This document shows, piece after piece, positions 14,019 through 24,200 of a stretch of 64,000 nucleotides of DNA. The stretch's first letter is position 1; each line of letters starts with the position of its first letter. The stretch is from Candidula unifasciata (taxonomy: Eukaryota > Mollusca > Gastropoda > Stylommatophora > Geomitridae): positions 275,001 through 339,000 of the forward strand of contig CAJHNH020000802.1 in NCBI GenBank assembly GCA_905116865.2, given 5' to 3'. The notes under the pieces were generated by a model, which had not been told where the DNA came from, did not search any database, and saw only the letters and a program-made list of their open reading frames with translations. A program made the translations under genes and the position numbers.

Positions 14019-16337
14019 AGATTAAAAAAAATGATAAGGTAGAAGATAATGGTGTAGCCACTACAAAAATAGTTAGTTAGACAAGTCTACGCTGGAGCAG
14101 TTAGGCTCATGTTCCTGGGCTAACGCATTTTATCTAACTTGTAAAAAACTAATCAAATAATGAAATATGGGTTTTAGAATAATACAGAGCAATGATAAGA
14201 ACCCATCAATTTACCAAACAAGAAAATATATGACACCTAGCCGTTGGACTTCCTAGAGAACACAAAACCCTCCTTCAATGTGAACAGCTTAACAAAAAAT
14301 CTGCTATGCCATTCACAGACTGCAATATAAATTTCAAGAGAGAACCAAAGTCTAGAATATTAAGAATCCCAAACAGTCTAGCAAACGAAACATAGGGACC
14401 GCATGCAAAACATAAAAACGCAGGCAAAACATAGAAAATGAAATGCACAAAGTGCAGTTAGAAAAGGTGGTGCTGGAGTGTACATTGAAGTCCTAGATGG
14501 TACTAGGGATAAGTCCAGCGTACCAACCGGGAAGTACTGCCGTAACTATGATGCAGAAACTCAGGCTATCAAGATAGCAACAGAGAAACTGCTTAATACC
14601 AATCTTGGCAGTATGTGGTAATGCTGACAGATGCTAAATACATACTTAAAGCACTCCAGTCTAGGAAACTGCCAGAATTGCAAACACTGCTGACACAACT
14701 CAGCCTTCAGCGAATAGTCGTAGTACAGTGGATACCGTCTCATTGTGACGTGCCTGGAAATGAGAAAGCTGATCAACTGGCAGGGGAAGGTGCGACAAAA
14801 GTTCAGCCGGATGTACCAGTCACATACCACCAAAAGAACAGAATCATTAAATCGATCAGGAAACCACCAGTCTCAGCACAAGACGACTATTTTATTATGG
14901 ACAGATCAGAACAAGTCATAATCCTCCGCCTCAAAACAGGGCACAACCGATTATGTAACCACATGTAAACAAAATTCAAGATAGGCGTATCAGCCATGTG
15001 CACCTGTGGAAATGTGCCTCAGACAGCAAAGCATGTACTCCAGGACTGCACCGATTTTGACACATTAAGGCAAACCTTTTGGCCAGAAAGAACAACAGTG
15101 GAACGTAAACTCAATGGACCACTGAATGAACTAACAATGACAGTGAGATTTATACAAGAGACAAAATTGCTAATATGGAGAACTTATTTCAGGCGAAGAA
15201 GAATAGCAGAATGAGTGACTGACTGACAGACAAAATGAATAGCAGAATTAGTGACTAACTGACAGACCAAATGATTAGCAGAATGAGTGACTGACTAACT
15301 GACAGACCAAATGATTAGCAGAATAAGTGACTGAATAATTTACACACCAAATGATTAGCAGAATGAGTGACTGACTAACAGACAGACCAAATGAATAGCA
15401 GAATGAATGACTGACAAACTGACGCACCAAATGAATAGCAGAATGAGTGACTGACAAACTGACGCACCAAATGAATAGCAGAATGAGTGACTGACTGACA
15501 GACTAAATGAATAGCAGAATGAGTGACTGACTGACAGAACAAAATAATTAGCAGTATTAGTGACTAACTGACAGACCAAATAATTAGCAGAATGAGTGAC
15601 TGACAAACTGACAGACCAAATGAATAGCAGAATGAGTGACTGACAAACTGACGCAACAAATTATTAGCAGAATGAGTGACTGACAAACTCACAGACTAAA
15701 TGAATAGCAGAATAAGTGACTGAATAACTTACACACCAAATGAATAGCAGAATGAGTGACTGACTAACTGAGAGACCAAATAAATAGCAGAATGAGTGAC
15801 TGACTAACTGACGGACCAAATGAATAGCAGAATGAGTAACTGACAGACTAAATGAATAGCAGAATGAGTGACTGACTTGACTGACTAACTATCTGGTTGA
15901 TGATAGAATAATTGATCGACTTGCTAATTGAATGAATGACTAACGGGTGACTGACTAAGTGACAGGCTGACAGAGTGACTGACTAACAGACTTGGTGACT
16001 GACGGGTGGACTGAATAACTAAGTGACTGACTGACTAATGTACTGACTGACTTACAGACTGGCTGACACTAACCACCTAACAGACTGAATGACTCACTGA
16101 CTGACACACTAACCACCTAATAGACTGAGTGACTGACTGAATAATAGATTGACCGACTGCCAGACTGATTGAGGGGCAAATCAGGAAGGGAATGAGAAGG
16201 ATAAAGGGAAAAAAATGTTCGCAGAAAAGGTGAGAGCTGAGCGTCAGAGAAGAAACACACTGGATAGATGTGTTGACAACAACGGTGCTGAAAACCTATG
16301 CTCTCATTGTGAAAGACATTTTTTTAATACACACATA

Positions 16338-16372
<35 letters not shown>

Positions 16373-16473
16373 AACACATACATAAAACAGCATCTACAGT
16401 TATAACGAAGAAATGACAATGTTTTACCTTTGCCAATGGTCAACACAAGTAGAACTTGAGTGATCATCCACAT
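4177..16473 (-). CDS. Split gene for a secreted/surface cysteine-rich protein (partial, four exons)
   Basis: I joined four exons, 16473-16428, 11828-11635, 6521-6314 and 4473-4177, each bounded by AG acceptors and GT donors. Intron phases agree at every junction (1, 0, 1), and the last visible donor is phase 1. The product begins [15 protein letters not shown], a plausible signal peptide, and gives about 248 residues before leaving the last exon. Exons 2+3 form one phase 1-1 unit (about 134 residues) and exon 4 another (99 residues), the symmetric phase class typical of shuffled extracellular modules. It has many cysteines and N-glycosylation sequons (NIT, NAS, NYT, NTT), fitting a secreted or surface protein. 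I do not recognise the family; the C-x5-TTC-x5-DC pattern of exon 3 faintly recalls Ig-like modules of heterobranch predicted proteins. The last exon could instead end by reading through to a TAG about 10 bases on, but the GGTAAAC donor makes continuation to the left more likely. Confidence 0.6.
4510..4562. repeat. AT-rich palindromic microsatellite in intron 3
   Basis: An alternating TATA run with a near-perfect dyad centre, able to extrude as a hairpin. It is short and intronic. Confidence 0.8.
4563..5015. other. Unique intronic sequence
   Basis: Part of intron 3 of the secreted-protein gene. No exon or mobile element recognised. Confidence 0.5.
5020..5990. repeat. 22-bp minisatellite, about 44 copies, in intron 3
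   Basis: The unit is built on ACCGGCAACCTTGTG plus a run of Gs. Because 22 is not a multiple of three, every frame cycles through the same 22-residue peptide period; the unit lacks stops on both strands, which produces reading frames of 266 (plus) and 406 (minus) residues. A distinctive pair of variant units (short GGGGAAACCAGC and GTGGTGGAACC) recurs exactly 240 bp apart (5281 and 5521), marking an 11-unit internal duplication. It lies inside an intron, so translation is unlikely. Confidence 0.95.
6090..6108. repeat. Poly(C) tract
   Basis: Nineteen consecutive Cs within intron 3, one of many C/G homopolymers in the window. Confidence 0.95.
6314..6521 (-). CDS. Exon 3 of the secreted-protein gene
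   Basis: A 208-bp exon between a GACAG acceptor with a weak pyrimidine tract and a strong GTGAGT donor, phase 0 in and 1 out. An in-frame TGA lies just before the acceptor, so the start is well fixed. It reads [18 protein letters not shown] and later [19 protein letters not shown], with four cysteines and NAS and NYT sequons. Confidence 0.6.
6565..7075. repeat. Degenerate CA-rich repeat ending in an AT microsatellite
   Basis: A poly(C) run at 6573-6585 is followed by ACACAACATTCACA-type words of roughly 18 bp to about 6980, then (AT)n at 6980-7075. It lies in intron 2 of the secreted-protein gene. Confidence 0.9.
7245..7752. repeat. 26-bp minisatellite, about 19 copies
   Basis: Each unit contains ACACTAGGTAAACACACACA followed by ACAT or AAAT. 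The two variants alternate irregularly. Intron 2 of the secreted-protein gene. Confidence 0.95.
7820..8148. repeat. CA microsatellite followed by a 32-bp repeat
   Basis: (CA)n at 7823-7905, then after a short gap about five copies of a 32-bp unit built on CACACAGATACAACACCCAG from about 7976. The 32-bp repeat merges into the next array. Confidence 0.88.
8150..10668. repeat. 30-bp threonine-coding-like tandem array, about 2.5 kb
   Basis: The core is ACTGATGTCACTGATACAAC followed by TACAGCTACC. In one plus-strand frame this is the decapeptide [10 protein letters not shown], resembling the Thr-rich repeats of mucins. Frequent insertions and deletions that are not multiples of three break it into frames of at most about 120-130 residues, and it lies in intron 2 of the minus-strand gene. 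Best read as a noncoding, degenerating minisatellite; a former mucin-like coding array or sequencing indels in one are alternatives. Confidence 0.9.
10670..11634. other. Unique intronic sequence, nothing recognised
   Basis: AT-rich single-copy DNA in intron 2 between the 30-bp array and exon 2. I see no further exon or element. Confidence 0.5.
11635..11828 (-). CDS. Exon 2 of the secreted-protein gene
   Basis: A 194-bp exon between a TTATTTAG acceptor and a GTAAGT donor, phase 1 in and 0 out. It reads [14 protein letters not shown] through [11 protein letters not shown], with two cysteines and an NIT glycosylation sequon. The open frame extends past both splice sites but the conserved-looking part stops at them. 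No repeat overlaps it. Confidence 0.62.
12250..13200 (-). pseudogene. Dead non-LTR retrotransposon, C-terminal part
   Basis: The minus strand at 13145-12915 reads [17 protein letters not shown], then [20 protein letters not shown] and GQGRYT. This is the cysteine-rich tail seen after the reverse transcriptase in LINEs often labelled R2-like. Further on (about 12780-12400) the same strand gives [12 protein letters not shown] and LIELNVPYE, the usual following domain, then [12 protein letters not shown]. Several stops and frame changes separate these pieces, and no reverse transcriptase core is present, so it is a 5'-truncated inactive copy. It lies in intron 1 of the secreted-protein gene, in the same orientation. 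Confidence 0.7.
13268..13358 (+). mobile_element. Second copy of the TTCG-type LINE tail
   Basis: GGACCGAATGTAAGACATGC, TGTGACCCTTTGAAAA and GTTCATTCG match the tail at about 3925-4000 in the same order. It sits on the plus strand between minus-strand LINE remnants, so it is probably a separate insertion. Confidence 0.5.
13485..13750. repeat. Three tandem copies of an 88-bp unit
   Basis: Copies start at 13485, 13573 and 13661, each beginning GATACCAGCCCT and ending in GGAGGTCTC. The minus strand of a unit reads [19 protein letters not shown], which looks like coding sequence, so the triplicated piece may derive from a mobile-element ORF. Confidence 0.85.
13751..14460. other. Unique intronic sequence with a TG microsatellite
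   Basis: (TG)n at about 13950-14018. Otherwise AT-rich single-copy DNA in intron 1 with no recognised gene. Confidence 0.6.
14462..15214 (+). pseudogene. Dead LINE: RNase H domain and C-terminal tail
   Basis: The plus strand reads [12 protein letters not shown], then after a frameshift near 14617 [16 protein letters not shown] and [17 protein letters not shown], the second and last acidic segments of the RNase H domain carried by I-type LINEs. After an in-frame TAA at about 14966 it continues [19 protein letters not shown] and KHVLQDC, the family's C-terminal CCHC-like region, and stops at 15214. The 5' part of the element (endonuclease and reverse transcriptase) is missing. It lies in intron 1 of the secreted-protein gene in the opposite orientation. 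The following tandem array starts within its last codons. Confidence 0.8.
15196..16170 (+). repeat. 36-40-bp tandem array arising from the LINE 3' end
   Basis: The first copy overlaps the final codons of the LINE ORF (ATAGCAGAATGAGTGACTGA). About 17 copies of a 36-40-bp unit with AGCAGAATGAGTGACTGAC and GACAGACCAAATGA follow to about 15880, then a degenerate GACTGACTAAC region to about 16170. Confidence 0.88.
16338..16372. repeat. (GA)n followed by poly(G)
   Basis: A GA dinucleotide run leads into a run of nine or more Gs, about 55 bp from the donor side of exon 1. Confidence 0.9.
16428..16473 (-). CDS. Exon 1: start codon and signal peptide
   Basis: ATG at 16473 opens 15 codons, [15 protein letters not shown], plus one base, ending at an AAAG|GTAAAA donor. 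The hydrophobic core QVLLVLTIG fits a short signal peptide. There is an alternative in-frame Met at codon 3. Joining the final G to exon 2 gives a glycine codon and keeps the frame open. Confidence 0.6.
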
Positions 16474-17168
16474 GGTGTCTCATCTAGAACTAACAAGGCT
16501 GACTTCTGCTGGCATCTCTTCATAATTATGAAACAGGAAAACAGGGACAGTCATCATTTTAATTCAAACAGAAACAGAGACGATCAGACCACTAGCATTG
16601 ACTGTGTATATCAGATTACTTTGTGAGCTACCGGTACTACAGTCCGTTGTCAAAGTCGTGCACAGCTTTAAAAATCTGAAATTCAGTAACTGTTTGGTAT
16701 AATTTATTGAAACTGGACATGCAGCCAGTTAAAAAGGATGTCCTTGTAGAAAAATAATTATAAACCTCCAGTTTATTTATTTATGGGGGGGGGGGGGCAT
16801 TTGGAAAATAAAAGCAGACACTGATTCAAAGCATACAATTATCATGTTTACAGTTAAAGAAGTGATGCATATTTGGCAAAATGTTAAATTACACATGTTT
16901 TAGAGATAAACCATGCAATGGGCACTTATTTTGAAGAGTGAATTAGAGACGTCTTGTATTTAGTCATAATCTCACATACAGAATTGTAACTCGGTCCATA
17001 GGCGTTTTATTCTCTTGTGGTCAGTCTCCTACACTAGACTCTAGTGAAAGACAGGAACACTGTATTTCATTCTTTGCGGGATAGGCTATCAAAATAATGA
17101 CCACGCGTCGCTGCACATGGTAAATGAATTCTAAAACAATTTACAGTGTGTGGTTTGAACTAAACCAC

Positions 17169-17209
<41 letters not shown>

Positions 17210-17910
17210 TGTGAGTTACTATGTGTGGGTGCTGTATATTATATTTTAGGTGAGGAGATTAGTCCGACAAACATTTTAAGAAAACAATAGCAAACTTTTC
17301 AATTTTAATTTGTAAAACCATAAAGAGGTTTCATTGTAAGATAAAACAGCCCGTCCCCTTAGCTGCTCCGTTCTTGTGCCAAAGGCAACCATTCAGAAAA
17401 CCCATCATCGATAGTAGTAGTTGCAATTAAAAGTGTAAGTGCTGTGGTAACAGACCCCTCGTCATTTTCCGTCGCTGCAGTTAGCAACACAAACAACTTT
17501 AGGCGCAGTCGAAATATGATGTGTAGGCTGCTTATCCACTAAGAACCTTAGCAATGTGGAATATAGCTACGATTAGCATCTCAACTGGTATGTGTGTCGT
17601 GACGTAAACAGAAGTTTTAGCAGTCCAGCTGATAACAAGACGTACTAGATACAACACAGTCGGGGGCAGAACATTCAAGGGGGGCAACCTAACACACAGG
17701 CACTAATGCATTTCGGCTCATCGTTATCGACGGCGTATTAAGTAGAGTAAGTAAAGTATAGAACTCTCTCCACTCCGTCAGGCATATAGGGTTAGACCGA
17801 TATACAGTTGACCAATCGGCACTTGGTGGCTGATGTGTTCCATTTCAGGCTGGGTCCACCGGTGGCTTTCATTGAAGTACTTGATACGACACAAACTGGG
17901 ACCAGAAAAT
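16474..17910. other. Upstream flank of the secreted-protein gene, with two old dispersed segments
   Basis: No coding region recognised. About 16655-16870 resembles 59040-59215 (shared CAGTAAC and CAGACAC-GATTCAAA blocks), and about 17060-17160 resembles 47925-48020 (shared GCTATCA-ATAATG-CCACGC-TCGCTGCA blocks). Both are probably old interspersed repeats. A poly(G) tract lies near 16786 and (TG)n at 17172-17212. A promoter for the minus-strand gene is expected here, but I see no decisive TATA or initiator. Confidence 0.4.
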
Positions 17911-17914
17911 CCAA

Positions 17915-18738
17915 CAGACAAGACAACATACTTGTAAACAGCTAAGGTAAGACAACATACTTGTAAACAGCTAAGGTAAGACAACATACTTGTAAACAGC
18001 TAAGGTAAGACAACATACTTGTAAACAGCTAAGGTAAGACAACATACTTGTAAACAGCTAAGGTAAGACAACATACTTGTAAACAGCTAAGGTAAGACAA
18101 CATACTTGTAAACAGCTAAGGTAAGACAACATACTTGTAAACAGCTAAGGTAAGACAACATACTTGTAAACAGCTAAGGTAAGACAACGCAGCCTGTGAA
18201 GAGCTAAGGTTAGAAAAATGGAGCTTGTAAAGAGCTAAGGTTAGACAATGGAGCATTTAAAGAGCTTAGGTATGACAACCGAACTTTTAAACAGCTAAGG
18301 TTAGACAACCGAACTTGTAAACAGCTAAGGTTAGACAACCGAACTTGTAAACAGCTAAGGTTAGAAAACCGAACTTGTAAACAGCTACGGTTAGACAACC
18401 GAACTTGTAAACAGCTAAGGTTAGACAACAAAGCTTATGAAGAGCTAAGGTAAGACAACCGAACGTGTAAATAGATAAGGTAAGACAACCGAACGTGTAA
18501 ATAGATAAGGTAAGACAACCGAACGTGTAAATAGATAAGGTAAGACAACCGAACGTGTAAATAGATAAGGTTAGAAAACCGAACTTGTAAACAGCTAAGG
18601 TTAGACAATGAAGCTTGTAAAGAGCTAAAGTTAGACAGTGGAGCTTTCAAAGAGCTATGGTTAGACAACCGAACTTGTAAACAGATAAGGAAAGCTTGTA
18701 AAGAACTAGGGTTAGGCAACCGAACTTGTAAAGAGGCG
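17915..18738. repeat. 29-bp minisatellite, about 28 copies
   Basis: The left part is a uniform unit with ACATACTTGTAAACAGCTAA; from about 18190 it changes to diverged subtypes with ACCGAACTTGTAAACAGC or ACCGAACGTGTAAATAG, so at least three subfamilies lie in separate blocks. Confidence 0.93.
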
Positions 18739-18986
18739 AACATTAAGTCAGGTTTTTAATTTCATATTGCCCCTGCCGTTTTACAAACTCTGTTGCCTTT
18801 TGTCTATTTCCTCCTGCCAGTTGTGTCGAGGTTTGATATGTGTATGCTGAGTTCGTTCATGCGCCTCATGACCTCTGGGCAGGTGTATGCGCGAGTGTCG
18901 ATATGTGAGTTTTGAGACAGGAAAGAGACATGTGCAGCTCAAAAATTGATACTTTGCTGGGAAAGAAGATATATTTTTCTACTAAC

Positions 18987-19088
18987 CTGACTCCACGGAT
19001 GTAAGCTGTTTTTGTAACCCAACTGAGTTGAAGGTCATTACTTTGGACCCATCAGGTAAACAGTTTCCAGGAGCCAACCCACGCCTGC
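18987..19088 (-). other. Possible isolated exon (phase 1-1)
   Basis: A 102-bp open stretch between a TTATCTAG acceptor and a CAG|GTTAGT donor, phase 1 at both ends, reading RRGLAPGNCLPDGSKVMTF and on to LTSVES. It lies upstream of the signal-peptide exon of the neighbouring gene, so it would belong to another minus-strand gene or be a chance structure. Family not recognised. Confidence 0.22.
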
Positions 19089-19408
19089 CTAGATAAGATA
19101 TTGTTAGCAAACTTTTGACAAGCTCAAGCAGCAATAAATACTAGCACGAATGGTAAGAGATGTGAGCTATCTGACGTCATTGTGGTCAGGCAGGTTAGTT
19201 AGCTGGGAGTGATATGTCCTGCGAAGATACAAAAGTAGTTTGCCGGCAACAAACGTAGAGTGTGAACATGGCGGTTGGAACTTTGAGCCATTTACCGGAA
19301 GTAATCGATAACTGTATCATAAGGACAATATGGTGGACAAAACAGTTAAGCACAAATCGAATACTAGCACATTTAATATATCAATATAAATAATTGTTTG
19401 ATGGTTTG

Positions 19409-19700
19409 AGGAGCGCTTGGCCGAACGGTTTGAATGTTGGACTCTCAAGCGGGAGTCCGGGGTTTGAATCCTAGATAAAGCTGGGGCAGAATAAAATCCG
19501 CACCTGCACTGTCGTGGCGACAACATTAGACATACGGCCGACACTCCTTAGTGTCAAAGCCCCCCCCCCCCCTTTTTCCCAAAGCCTACACCTCAAAAAT
19601 GGTATAAAATAGGCAGTTATTAGCATTGGCAGCTGGATGTTGTTTTGCGGCATAACAACGTGTCCTTTGTCGGCACCGATACACATCACCCACCTGACAG
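19409..19700 (+). mobile_element. tRNA-derived SINE
   Basis: An A-box-like TTGGCCGAACGG at 19417-19428 and a B-box GGTTTGAATCC at 19461-19471 are at the spacing expected of an RNA polymerase III internal promoter. The head resembles a class II (Leu/Ser-like) tRNA but lacks a convincing cloverleaf. A poly(C) tract follows at about 19561-19572. The 3' limit is uncertain. Confidence 0.6.
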
Positions 19701-19744
19701 TGGCACAGAGCAGAGCAGCAGGTTAAAGAGAGGAAAGTCTTGGG

Positions 19745-20955
19745 TCAGGCTAAGGAAATTTTTGAACAGCTTTGTTGAGATAAGGACATAGAACCTGGCG
19801 TTGACTTGATGAATGTTGTTGATTGTTGAATTAAGAATCGACAACACAGCACTCGAGACACCCCCAAAAGCGCTCCGTCCCCATCTCCAGTAGCAAACGA
19901 AGAGTTAAAATTCCGATGGTACCAGTAACTGTCTGATTGTATATCCGTCTCGCCTTTCTCCCGAGTGTCGAGCGTCGGCCAATGTAACACCTAGCAGTGT
20001 CATTCTCCTCAGAACGTAAGTATCTGTCTGTTTCTCGGCACTGTTCACTCTCTCCCAAAGGACCCTCACAACATCCAGCCTGTCATACATCAGTTCACAA
20101 CCAAGTGGTGCAGAACCTGCCAGTCAATCTGCCTGCTCATTTCCCAACACACGGGCATCACCTGGAGAAAATATCCAAAGGATGCTAACTACCCGGGACC
20201 TCTGAAGTGCTGCTTGCCACTCTTCACTAAGCATGCCTGTGTCCACCTTTCTCAGCATGCTCTGGAAGTCAGTTACAATTACGACATGTGTGTACAGCTG
20301 ATTCTCAAGCTAGCGGAAGGCAGCAGTGACTGCCTCCACCTCTATTCTCAAATTAGACATTGTGATTTCATATGTCAGGCTTTCTTGCTCCAAGCGAAGT
20401 TCATTCGTATTCGCTATGAACTCCTATGCACTTCGTTTTCCCCTCAACATAAAGCCATCTGTATATAAAACCACATCACTTGGGGGAGGGGGGGGGGGGG
20501 ATTGTTATGAATCATTTGTTGAACTTCTGATTTTGCAGCACAAGCTGGCCAGTCCCTGCACTCATGTCCCAAAGTGATTTGAACCCTACACAAGTCTGAA
20601 ACCTGATCGGACACTTTCTCCCACTCTCCTCGCCTAAATTTATTAAGCCTGCACACATGTCCAATTGTGTCTTCAGCTAGCGCCATCCAAGACTTTCATA
20701 TTGTCAGTCCGTGACCCTTAGCTCTGTTCAGGGCTTCGTGCAGAAGGTGCTTCTTGTCCACAGCTACTCTCAGATATGACTTTGCTTGCAGAACTTTGAG
20801 CCTGTCTGCAAATGTAGGCAGTGCAAGTATATATTGCACAAATACTAAAGGGGTATCCCTTGCATATGCCAGAATTACCCGCATGGCTTCATTCTGTATG
20901 CGTTCAGGTTTCACCAGCTGGTTTAAGAAAAAATTGAACTACAACTTTTCTTAAC
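19745..20955 (-). pseudogene. Dead LINE: reverse transcriptase end, RNase H and C-terminal tail
   Basis: On the minus strand, 20914-20696 reads RIQNEAMRVILAYARDTPLV and DRLKVLQAKSYLRVAVD, the segment after the reverse transcriptase in I/RTE-like LINEs. Then 20686-20444 gives RVQITLGHECRDWPACAA and the decayed start of an RNase H domain. The end, 20058-19831, reads YNQTVTGTIGILTLRLLLEM and TERFWGCLECC, the family's C-terminal Cys motif. Frames shift between segments, stops occur in the middle, and a poly(G) tract interrupts it near 20480-20500. Confidence 0.72.
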
Positions 20956-21226
20956 TGTGCTCACGTTGTTCCTTGTTCAGCCATGTTAAATCCTGGATAA
21001 TTAACTACGTAAATTGAAACAGAATAAAAGAAAATATTCTCCAAATTACTCTTCTGTATGTAGTGATCTTTCTTGGTTCTTTCTGTGTAGCACTTTTTGC
21101 AGAGTTCTTAGAGTAGTGTTTGCTTTAATTCTTAAACACACAGATTCTCCACTGTCATGCAAATAATGTTCTTAACTTTCACAGTCTTCTAAATACGTTC
21201 AATCTTTGGATTTGTGAAAGAATTGT
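20956..21226. other. Unique flank of the 55-bp satellite
   Basis: AT-rich single-copy DNA. No gene seen. Confidence 0.5.
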
Positions 21227-24200
21227 TTAGGCTAGACTGGATCTCGTCGCCCGGATCCTACTGTAGACGACGGTACGTGTTGTAACCTAGACTGGATCTC
21301 GTCGCCCGGATCCTACTGTAGACGACGGTACGTGTTGTAACCTAGACTGGAGCTGGTCGCCCGGATCCTACTGTAGACGACGGTACGTGTTGTAACCTAG
21401 ACTGGATCTCGTCGCCCGGATCCTACTGTAGACGACGGTACGTGTTGTAACCTAGACTGGATCTCGTCGCCCGGATCCTACTGTAGACGACGGTACGTGT
21501 TGTAACCTAGACTGGAGCTGGTCGCCCGGATCCTACTGTAGACGACGGTACGTGTTGTAACCTAGACTGGAGCTGGTCGCCCGGATCCTACTGTAGACGA
21601 CGGTACGTGTTGTAACCTAGACTGGATCTCGTCGCCCGGATCCTACTGTAGACGACGGTACGTGTTGTAACCTAGACTGGATCTCGTCGCCCGGATCCTA
21701 CTGTAGACGACGGTACGTGTTGTAACCTAGACTGGATCTCGTCGCCCGGATCCTACTGTAGACGACGGTACGTGGTGTAAGCTAGACTGGAGCTCGTCGC
21801 CCGGATCCTACTGTAGACGACGGTACGTGGTGTAACCTAGACTGGAGCTCGTCGCCCGGATCCTACTGTAGACGACGGTACGTGTTGTAACCTAGACTGG
21901 AGCTGGTCGCCCGGATCCTACTGTAGACGACGGTACGTGGTGTAACCTAGACTGGAGCTGGTCGCCCGGATCCTACTGTAGACGACGGTACGTGTTGTAA
22001 CCTAGACTGGAGCTGGTCGCCCGGATCCTACTGTAGACGACGGTACGTGTTGTAACCTAGACTGGATCTCGTCGCCCGGATCCTACTGTAGACGACGGTA
22101 CGTGTTGTAACCTAGACTGGATCTCGTCGCCCGGATCCTACTGTAGACGACGGTACGTGTTGTAACCTAGACTGGATCTCGTCGCCCGGATCCTACTGTA
22201 GACGACGGTACGTGGTGTAAGCTAGACTGGAGCTCGTCGCCCGGATCCTACTGTAGACGACGGTACGTGGTGTAACCTAGACTGAAGCTCGTCGCCCGGA
22301 TCCTACTGTAGACGACGGTACGTGGTGTAACCTAGACTGGAGCTCGTCGCCCGGATCCTACTGTAGACGACGGTACGTGGTGTAACCTAGACTGGAGCTC
22401 GTCGCCCGGATCCTACTGTAGACGACGGTACGTGTTGTAACCTAGACTGGATCTCGTCGCCCGGATCCTACTGTAGACGACGGTACGTGGTGTAACCTAG
22501 ACTGGAGCTCGTCGCCCGGATCCTACTGTAGACGACGGTACGTGTTGTAACCTAGACTGGAGCTCGTCGCCCGGATCCTACTGTAGACGACGGTACGTGT
22601 TGTAACCTAGACTGGAGCTGGTCGCCCGGATCCTACTGTAGACGACGGTACGTGTTGTAACCTAGACTGGATCTCGTCGCCCGGATCCTACTGTAGACGA
22701 CGGTACGTGTTGTAACCTAGACTGGATCTCGTCGCCCGGATCCTACTGTAGACGACGGTACGTGTTGTAACCTAGACTGGATCTCGTCGCCCGGATCCTA
22801 CTGTAGACGACGGTACGTGGTGTAAGCTAGACTGGAGCTCGTCGCCCGGATCCTACTGTAGACGACGGTACGTGGTGTAACCTAGACTGGAGCTCGTCGC
22901 CCGGATCCTACTGTAGACGACGGTACGTGGTGTAACCTAGACTGGAGCTCGTCGCCCGGATCCTACTGTAGACGACGGTACGTGGTGTAACCTAGACTGG
23001 AGCTCGTCGCCCGGATCCTACTGTAGACGACGGTACGTGTTGTAACCTAGACTGGATCTCGTCGCCCGGATCCTACTGTAGACGACGGTACGTGTTGTAA
23101 CCTAGACTGGAGCTGGTCGCCCGGATCCTACTGTAGACGACGGTACGTGTTGTAACCTAGACTGGAGCTCGTCGCCCGGATCCTACTGTAGACGACGGTA
23201 CGTGTTGTATCCTAGACTGGAGCTCGTCGCCCGGATCCTACTGTAGACGACGGTACGTGGTGTAACCTAGACTGGATCTCGTCGCCCGGATCCTACTGTA
23301 GACGACGGTACGTGGTGTAACCTAGACTGGAGCTGGTCGCCCGGATCCTACTGTAGACGACGGTACGTGTTGTAACCTAGACTGGAGCTCGTCGCCCGGA
23401 TCCTACTGTAGACGACGGTACGTGTTGTAACCTAGACTGGAGCTGGTCGCCCGGATCCTACTGTAGACGACGGTACGTGTTGTAACCTAGACTGGAGCTC
23501 GTCGCCCGGATCCTACTGTAGACGACGGTACGTGGTGTAACCTAGACTGGAGCTGGTCGCCCGGATCCTACTGTAGACGACGGTACGTGGTGTAACCTAG
23601 ACTGGAGCTGGTCGCCCGGATCCTACTGTAGACGACGGTACGTGGTGTAACCTAGACTGGAGCTGGTCGCCCGGATCCTACTGTAGACGACGGTACGTGG
23701 TGTAACCTAGACTGGAGCTGGTCGCCCGGATCCTACTGTAGACGACGGTACGTGGTGTAAGCTAGACTGGAGCTCGTCGCCCGGATCCTACTGTAGACGA
23801 CGGTACGTGTTGTAACCTAGACTGGAGCTCGTCGCCCGGATCCTACTGTAGACGACGGTACGTGTTGTAACCTAGACTGGAGCTGGTCGCCCGGATCCTA
23901 CTGTAGACGACGGTACGTGTTGTAACCTAGACTGGAGCTCGTCGCCCGGATCCTACTGTAGACGACGGTACGTGTTGTAACCTAGACTGGAGCTCGTCGC
24001 CCGGATCCTACTGTAGACGACAGTACCTGTTGTAACCTAGACTGGAGCTGGTCGCCCGGATCCTACTGTAGACGACGGTACGTGGTGTAACCTAGACTGG
24101 AGCTGGTCGCCCGGATCCTACTGTAGACGACGGTACGTGTTGTAACCTAGACTGGAGCTGGTCGCCCGGATCCTACTGTAGACGACGGTACGTGGTGTAA

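Noticed and set aside
19409..19480. Functional tRNA gene
   Set aside because: A- and B-boxes are present but no full cloverleaf or paired acceptor stem can be drawn; a SINE head fits better.
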